Shown: piece by piece, positions 7,158 through 9,812 of the stretch
Position numbering within the stretch: position 1 is the stretch's first letter
How the letters are laid out: the number at the start of each line of letters is the position of its first letter
Assembly: GCA_038236905.1 (NCBI GenBank)
Contig: JBBRZG010000136.1
Span: forward strand, 1 to 9,812
Length of the DNA: 9,812 nt
From: UKL13-2 sp038236905
GTDB lineage: Bacteria > Pseudomonadota > Gammaproteobacteria > Burkholderiales > Usitatibacteraceae
Direction: 5' to 3'
Translations under genes and position numbers: made by a program
Notes under the pieces: generated by a model
The model's input: the letters and a program-made list of their open reading frames with translations, nothing else
Told to the model about the DNA's origin: nothing
Database searches by the model: none

Positions 7158-8597
7158 TTATGGACAGACTGCCTTGCGCGTTACAAACACGGAAGCAAGA
7201 GTACCCGCTCCATCACTCACATTTATCTGCACCGCTTCACCAGCAGGTGGGTTTGCTATGCCTGCGGTGGTAATTGTCGCGCTAAAGGTACCGCTGTTCG
7301 TGGCTGGGGCAACAGTAGCCTTTAAAGTATTGCTGGAGTTAAGCACTTTCAATGCATTTCCGCCGTTAACCGCGATAGAAACCGATGAGCCAGGTGCATC
7401 CGGCAGGCAAACCGCATTTGGCGACACGGTAAGCGGCTGTACAGCAGTAGTCGTTCCTGGAACCGTCACAACTCCGAAAGTAGTTACCTGTCCAAGCGCA
7501 TCTGTTACGGTAACCGCGTTTGGCTCATTCAAACAGCTATTGGGTGCAGGAGCCGCAGCCACGCCAACCGTGAAGATGCCATTGGTGTTTACCACTACCG
7601 GCGGATTCACTGACACAATGGCTCTGGATGAGGCCGAGACAGCAATGGTGTAAGGGGCAACCCCTCCAGATATCCTGACGTCCACGCCGCCAGATCCGCA
7701 CCGGGAAGTATCAACACCGGCCAACGGCCCAAGGCTTGCCGGAATTAATGTTGCCCGCGTTAAAACGGTTGGATTGACAATTAAAAAATCGACGTCGCGG
7801 AATATACCAGTTTGCACATCGGTGATACGAAGACCGGCGTACTGCGTTCTTGCCGTGTCTGAAACACGCAAAAATGCCGTCAAGGTTCCACCTTCAGTGC
7901 CGCCCGGAGCGCTAGAGCCGCTAGTAGTAAGGGTCAGCGAATTCACCAACTGGTTCGGCGGCGCGCTGTTTTTATCCACAAATAAAAATTCACCATAATT
8001 GATCGAGAACCGGAACGGGCGATTACGGTAAAGCACACCCGCGAAAGTGGGACGCAGGTTGATTGCGGACTCGGTACCTGTACAACCTTCAGCGCTTACC
8101 GGTGCCCCAGTTGAATTTACGCCGCACGCAAAAAGCGACGAGATCGAAAGGTTATAGCCGGTGATAAAGTTTTGAAGCACTTTAAAACTGCTGTCGCCCG
8201 TTGATATTTCTCTTCCGGAGTTATCGCGAACAGTAAAGCGAATGCTGCGGGACGGTACGATATTGGGGTCGGTAACAGGATCAACCACACCGGGGTTATT
8301 AGGCACTACCGTAAAAGTATTACCACTTACATTCTGATTAGGAACCAGCGTAGGCTCACTGGACACGAAGGTGTACGGTTTTACGCCACCAGCAATCGTG
8401 AACGTGAACGGTACCCCGGCAAACATCGATCCGCTGCCCGGCAGCAAGCTTAGCGCACCCACTTGTACTCCAGTCTCGCTGGAGACGCCGCTGCCGCCGC
8501 ATGAGCCGAGCAGTGCTGCGGTGCCGGCGAGGAGGGCCGCTACTGCGCCTCGTTTTACCCAACTCACGGGTTTGCTGTAGAAATTTTTGGTCGTCAC
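7158..8597 (-). CDS. Secreted Ig-like multi-module lipoprotein of unknown function
   Basis: The 479-residue protein starts at GTG 8597 with AGGGG (complement of 8606-8610) eight bases upstream. The N-terminus is a lipoprotein signal: KR at 15-16, a hydrophobic run 18-30, and lipobox LGSC with lipidated C33, followed by GGSG. The +2 Gly does not signal inner-membrane retention, so outer-membrane anchoring is likely. The mature part is rich in Ser, Thr, Val and Gly and reads as Ig-like beta modules: about 43-140 (IAGGVKPYTF, IRFTVRDNSGRE), 145-275 (GVLYRNRPFRFSINYGEF, resembling invasin/Big-1 type domains), 276-378 (ISGGVAPYTIAV, AVTVTDALGQ) and 385-479 (INVSDGAGT, ending AVCP). Cysteines pair by module: C158/C172, C300/C355, C397/C478. 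Residues 145-479 parallel the partial protein upstream, so the two are paralogues. No enzyme motif is visible. Adhesion or an envelope structural role is possible but inferred from fold alone. Confidence 0.82.
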   Translation of the reverse strand: MTTKNFYSKPVSWVKRGAVAALLAGTAALLGSCGGSGVSSETGVQVGALSLLPGSGSMFAGVPFTFTIAGGVKPYTFVSSEPTLVPNQNVSGNTFTVVPNNPGVVDPVTDPNIVPSRSIRFTVRDNSGREISTGDSSFKVLQNFITGYNLSISSLFACGVNSTGAPVSAEGCTGTESAINLRPTFAGVLYRNRPFRFSINYGEFLFVDKNSAPPNQLVNSLTLTTSGSSAPGGTEGGTLTAFLRVSDTARTQYAGLRITDVQTGIFRDVDFLIVNPTVLTRATLIPASLGPLAGVDTSRCGSGGVDVRISGGVAPYTIAVSASSRAIVSVNPPVVVNTNGIFTVGVAAAPAPNSCLNEPNAVTVTDALGQVTTFGVVTVPGTTTAVQPLTVSPNAVCLPDAPGSSVSIAVNGGNALKVLNSSNTLKATVAPATNSGTFSATITTAGIANPPAGEAVQINVSDGAGTLASVFVTRKAVCP

Positions 8598-8605
8598 GGC
8601 GATGT

Positions 8606-8610
8606 CCCCT
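8606..8610 (-). promoter_or_regulatory. Ribosome binding site of the lipoprotein gene
   Basis: Read on the minus strand, AGGGG lies eight bases before the GTG start at 8597. It decides this non-ATG start, which also places the signal peptide and lipobox correctly. Confidence 0.75.
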
Positions 8611-8650
8611 TTGATGCGGCCGAAATTCAGCCCAAGAATGTTGCGGGTGA

Positions 8651-8670
8651 AAACTGGTTGGACCCAGTTT
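8651..8670. other. Hairpin in the intergenic region upstream of the lipoprotein gene
   Basis: AAACTGG (8651-8657) and CCAGTTT (8664-8670) form a perfect 7-bp stem with a six-base loop. On the minus strand it is followed by TTTT counting the last arm base, so it could be a weak terminator for the upstream Ig-like gene (110 bp after its stop) or a structure in the leader of the lipoprotein mRNA. The sequence alone does not decide. Confidence 0.5.
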
Positions 8671-8699
8671 GCTTAAGAATTAGGATGTTACCTCACTTT

Positions 8700-8728
8700 A
8701 TTAAAGCGCAACTTTCACTTGGATGCAA
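8700..8728 (-). promoter_or_regulatory. Possible sigma-70 promoter for the lipoprotein gene
   Basis: On the minus strand, TTGCAT (complement of 8723-8728) is followed after exactly 17 bases by TTTAAT (complement of 8700-8705). The -10 matches consensus at five of six positions, the -35 at three of six. It lies about 100 bp before the GTG start, in the AT-richest part of the 182-bp gap, and would leave the 8651-8670 hairpin inside the leader. Confidence 0.3.
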
Positions 8729-8779
8729 GTGTTTTTACATTCTGTTGATGTTACATTCGCGAACTTAAGACTTATGACG

Positions 8780-9812
8780 TCAAGGGCAGGTGGCTTGGGT
8801 AGAAATGGTGATGGGAACAGTAGTTGCACCATCAGTCACAGTGATTGATATCTGAGTGGGAACGGTTCCTGCATTCGTGCGTGTGAAGGTAAGCGTGCCC
8901 GGCAAGCTTCCCGTCGATGGCGCCATGCTGAAATTGCTTGGATTTGGGAGCGAAGTATTAATTGCCGCGGCAAATGTGCCTCCCGCCGTAACTGTGGATG
9001 TGGCGCCTGCAAGTGTCACGCTGGCGCTTGAGTTGCAGCCAACGCTTAAAGAACTAGGGGACGCGGATAGCGGGGCACTAGTCAGGGTCGATCCAATAGC
9101 AACTGAGGCATTGTCGCCGCGCTGAGAATCGATGATAGCGGTTTGGATCGTGCGACCGGTCGTATCAGTGACTACAAATGCTGCTTGACCACAGTCTCTG
9201 ACCGTCACGCTGAAGCGACCGCCGCTATTCTGCACCACCGCAGGCACCACCCCCGCAATATCGGGCCGTGAGGATGCAACGGAGTAAGGCGGAGTACCAC
9301 CGAACACCGAATAATCAACTTGGGCGAGCGCAGGACACTGACCAGCGCCGCCAGCAGTACTGGATACGCCGCGCGCCCCTTTAATTACCACCGTGTCACT
9401 CGGCAAAGTTGTGAGTACACCTATACCCGATACTTGCTGGATGATATTGAAACTATATTTTCGGCTTTGGCCGCCAGAAACATCGCTTACTGCAAGTGTT
9501 GCGACCTGCGTTGGCGCACCGGCGGCCGCGATAACGCGCACTACCGCGTCGCCGTTACCGTCGGTAACCGCGATGAGCGAACTGACCAGCACGTTCGTGC
9601 CGGGCGTGACTAGTTGGAAAGCCCCCTGAAACGCTTCGAACCGAATTTGCCGCCCTCGCAGGACTACACCGTTCAACGCAGCCTTTACAACCACCTGCGC
9701 ATCGTTGCCACTGCATAGTCCCGTAGCGCAGCCCGTGGCCGTAGGAGCGGAGGGCGTAAACGTAATCTGGTTTATCAGTGTCGAAGGCTTCACCGTCGCC
9801 TTCGCCGCAGCG
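8780..9812 (-). CDS. Secreted Ig-like multi-module protein, paralogue of the neighbouring lipoprotein (N-terminus beyond right edge)
   Basis: The minus-strand frame ending at TGA 8780 is open to the right edge: 343 residues are visible and the N-terminus is missing. A GTG at 9793 is only an internal valine, because in-frame coding (AAAKAT) continues upstream of it. Three modules are visible. Residues 12-125 resemble an invasin/Big-1 type Ig domain (GVVLRGRQIRFEAFQGAF, then VTDGNGDAVVRV). Residues 127-230 have VFGGTPPYSVASSRPD and AFVVTDTTGR. Residues 240-343 have ITVTDGAT and the end ATCP. Six cysteines (28, 33, 159, 207, 259, 342) fall two per module, as in the downstream lipoprotein. No enzyme motif is visible. 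Export is expected from composition and homology, but the signal sequence is off-window. It lies 182 bp upstream of the lipoprotein gene on the same strand. Confidence 0.8.
   Translation of the reverse strand, partial: AAAKATVKPSTLINQITFTPSAPTATGCATGLCSGNDAQVVVKAALNGVVLRGRQIRFEAFQGAFQLVTPGTNVLVSSLIAVTDGNGDAVVRVIAAAGAPTQVATLAVSDVSGGQSRKYSFNIIQQVSGIGVLTTLPSDTVVIKGARGVSSTAGGAGQCPALAQVDYSVFGGTPPYSVASSRPDIAGVVPAVVQNSGGRFSVTVRDCGQAAFVVTDTTGRTIQTAIIDSQRGDNASVAIGSTLTSAPLSASPSSLSVGCNSSASVTLAGATSTVTAGGTFAAAINTSLPNPSNFSMAPSTGSLPGTLTFTRTNAGTVPTQISITVTDGATTVPITISTQATCP

Noticed and set aside
7150..7653. Open plus-strand frame of 167 codons opposite the lipoprotein gene
   Set aside because: It begins in the terminator tail and reads the complement of a Thr/Val/Gly-rich gene; the opposite strand has the start, ribosome binding site and lipobox.
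8716..8736. CACTT/AAGTG hairpin followed by TTTTT on the plus strand
   Set aside because: It would terminate plus-strand transcription, but no plus-strand gene lies upstream, and the stem is only 5 bp with AT-rich pairs.

Overview
The window looks like a chromosomal segment of a betaproteobacterium. The main reason is a conserved block: polA divergent from a LOG/TIGR00730 protein, then a DUF2782 protein, an APH-fold homoserine kinase (thrB) and a BPSS1780-type membrane protein. Protein families and their order support this assignment; no rRNA or other phylogenetic marker is present. Coding density is high. I saw no tRNA, rRNA, CRISPR array, insertion sequence or phage gene.

Left part (1-3887), housekeeping. 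The 5' end of polA lies on the minus strand and runs off the left edge, so only the 5'-nuclease domain is visible. It is divergent from a plus-strand run of four genes: a LOG-family nucleotide phosphoribohydrolase-like protein, a small exported DUF2782 protein, homoserine kinase (threonine synthesis), and a multi-pass membrane protein. The first three are spaced 30-31 bp apart and look like one operon. The fourth follows after 85 bp. The annotated polA and LOG start codons overlap, so at least one of those starts, or the promoter layout, needs attention.

Middle part (3924-7011), surface polysaccharide. Two minus-strand genes are transcribed in the order initiating sugar-1-phosphate transferase (WbpL/WecA type), then membrane-anchored nucleotide-sugar 4,6-dehydratase (WbpM/FlaA1/CapD type). 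This is the order that closes the O-antigen cluster of Pseudomonas aeruginosa. The dehydratase would make a 4-keto-6-deoxy UDP-sugar; the transferase would load a sugar phosphate onto undecaprenyl phosphate. No other O-antigen genes are present. The dehydratase converges on the left-hand operon across a 20-bp tandem duplication that includes the stop codon of the plus-strand gene.

Right part (7115-9812), secreted Ig-like proteins. A strong intrinsic terminator (7115-7144) separates the polysaccharide pair from two minus-strand genes. The downstream one is a complete 479-residue lipoprotein with a GTG start, a good ribosome binding site and a clear lipobox. The upstream one is cut by the right edge. 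The visible part of the upstream protein matches the C-terminal three modules of the lipoprotein, including six cysteines in the same relative places, so the two appear to be tandem paralogues. Their function is unknown. They are the least ordinary content here and the best candidate for an undescribed cell-surface system.
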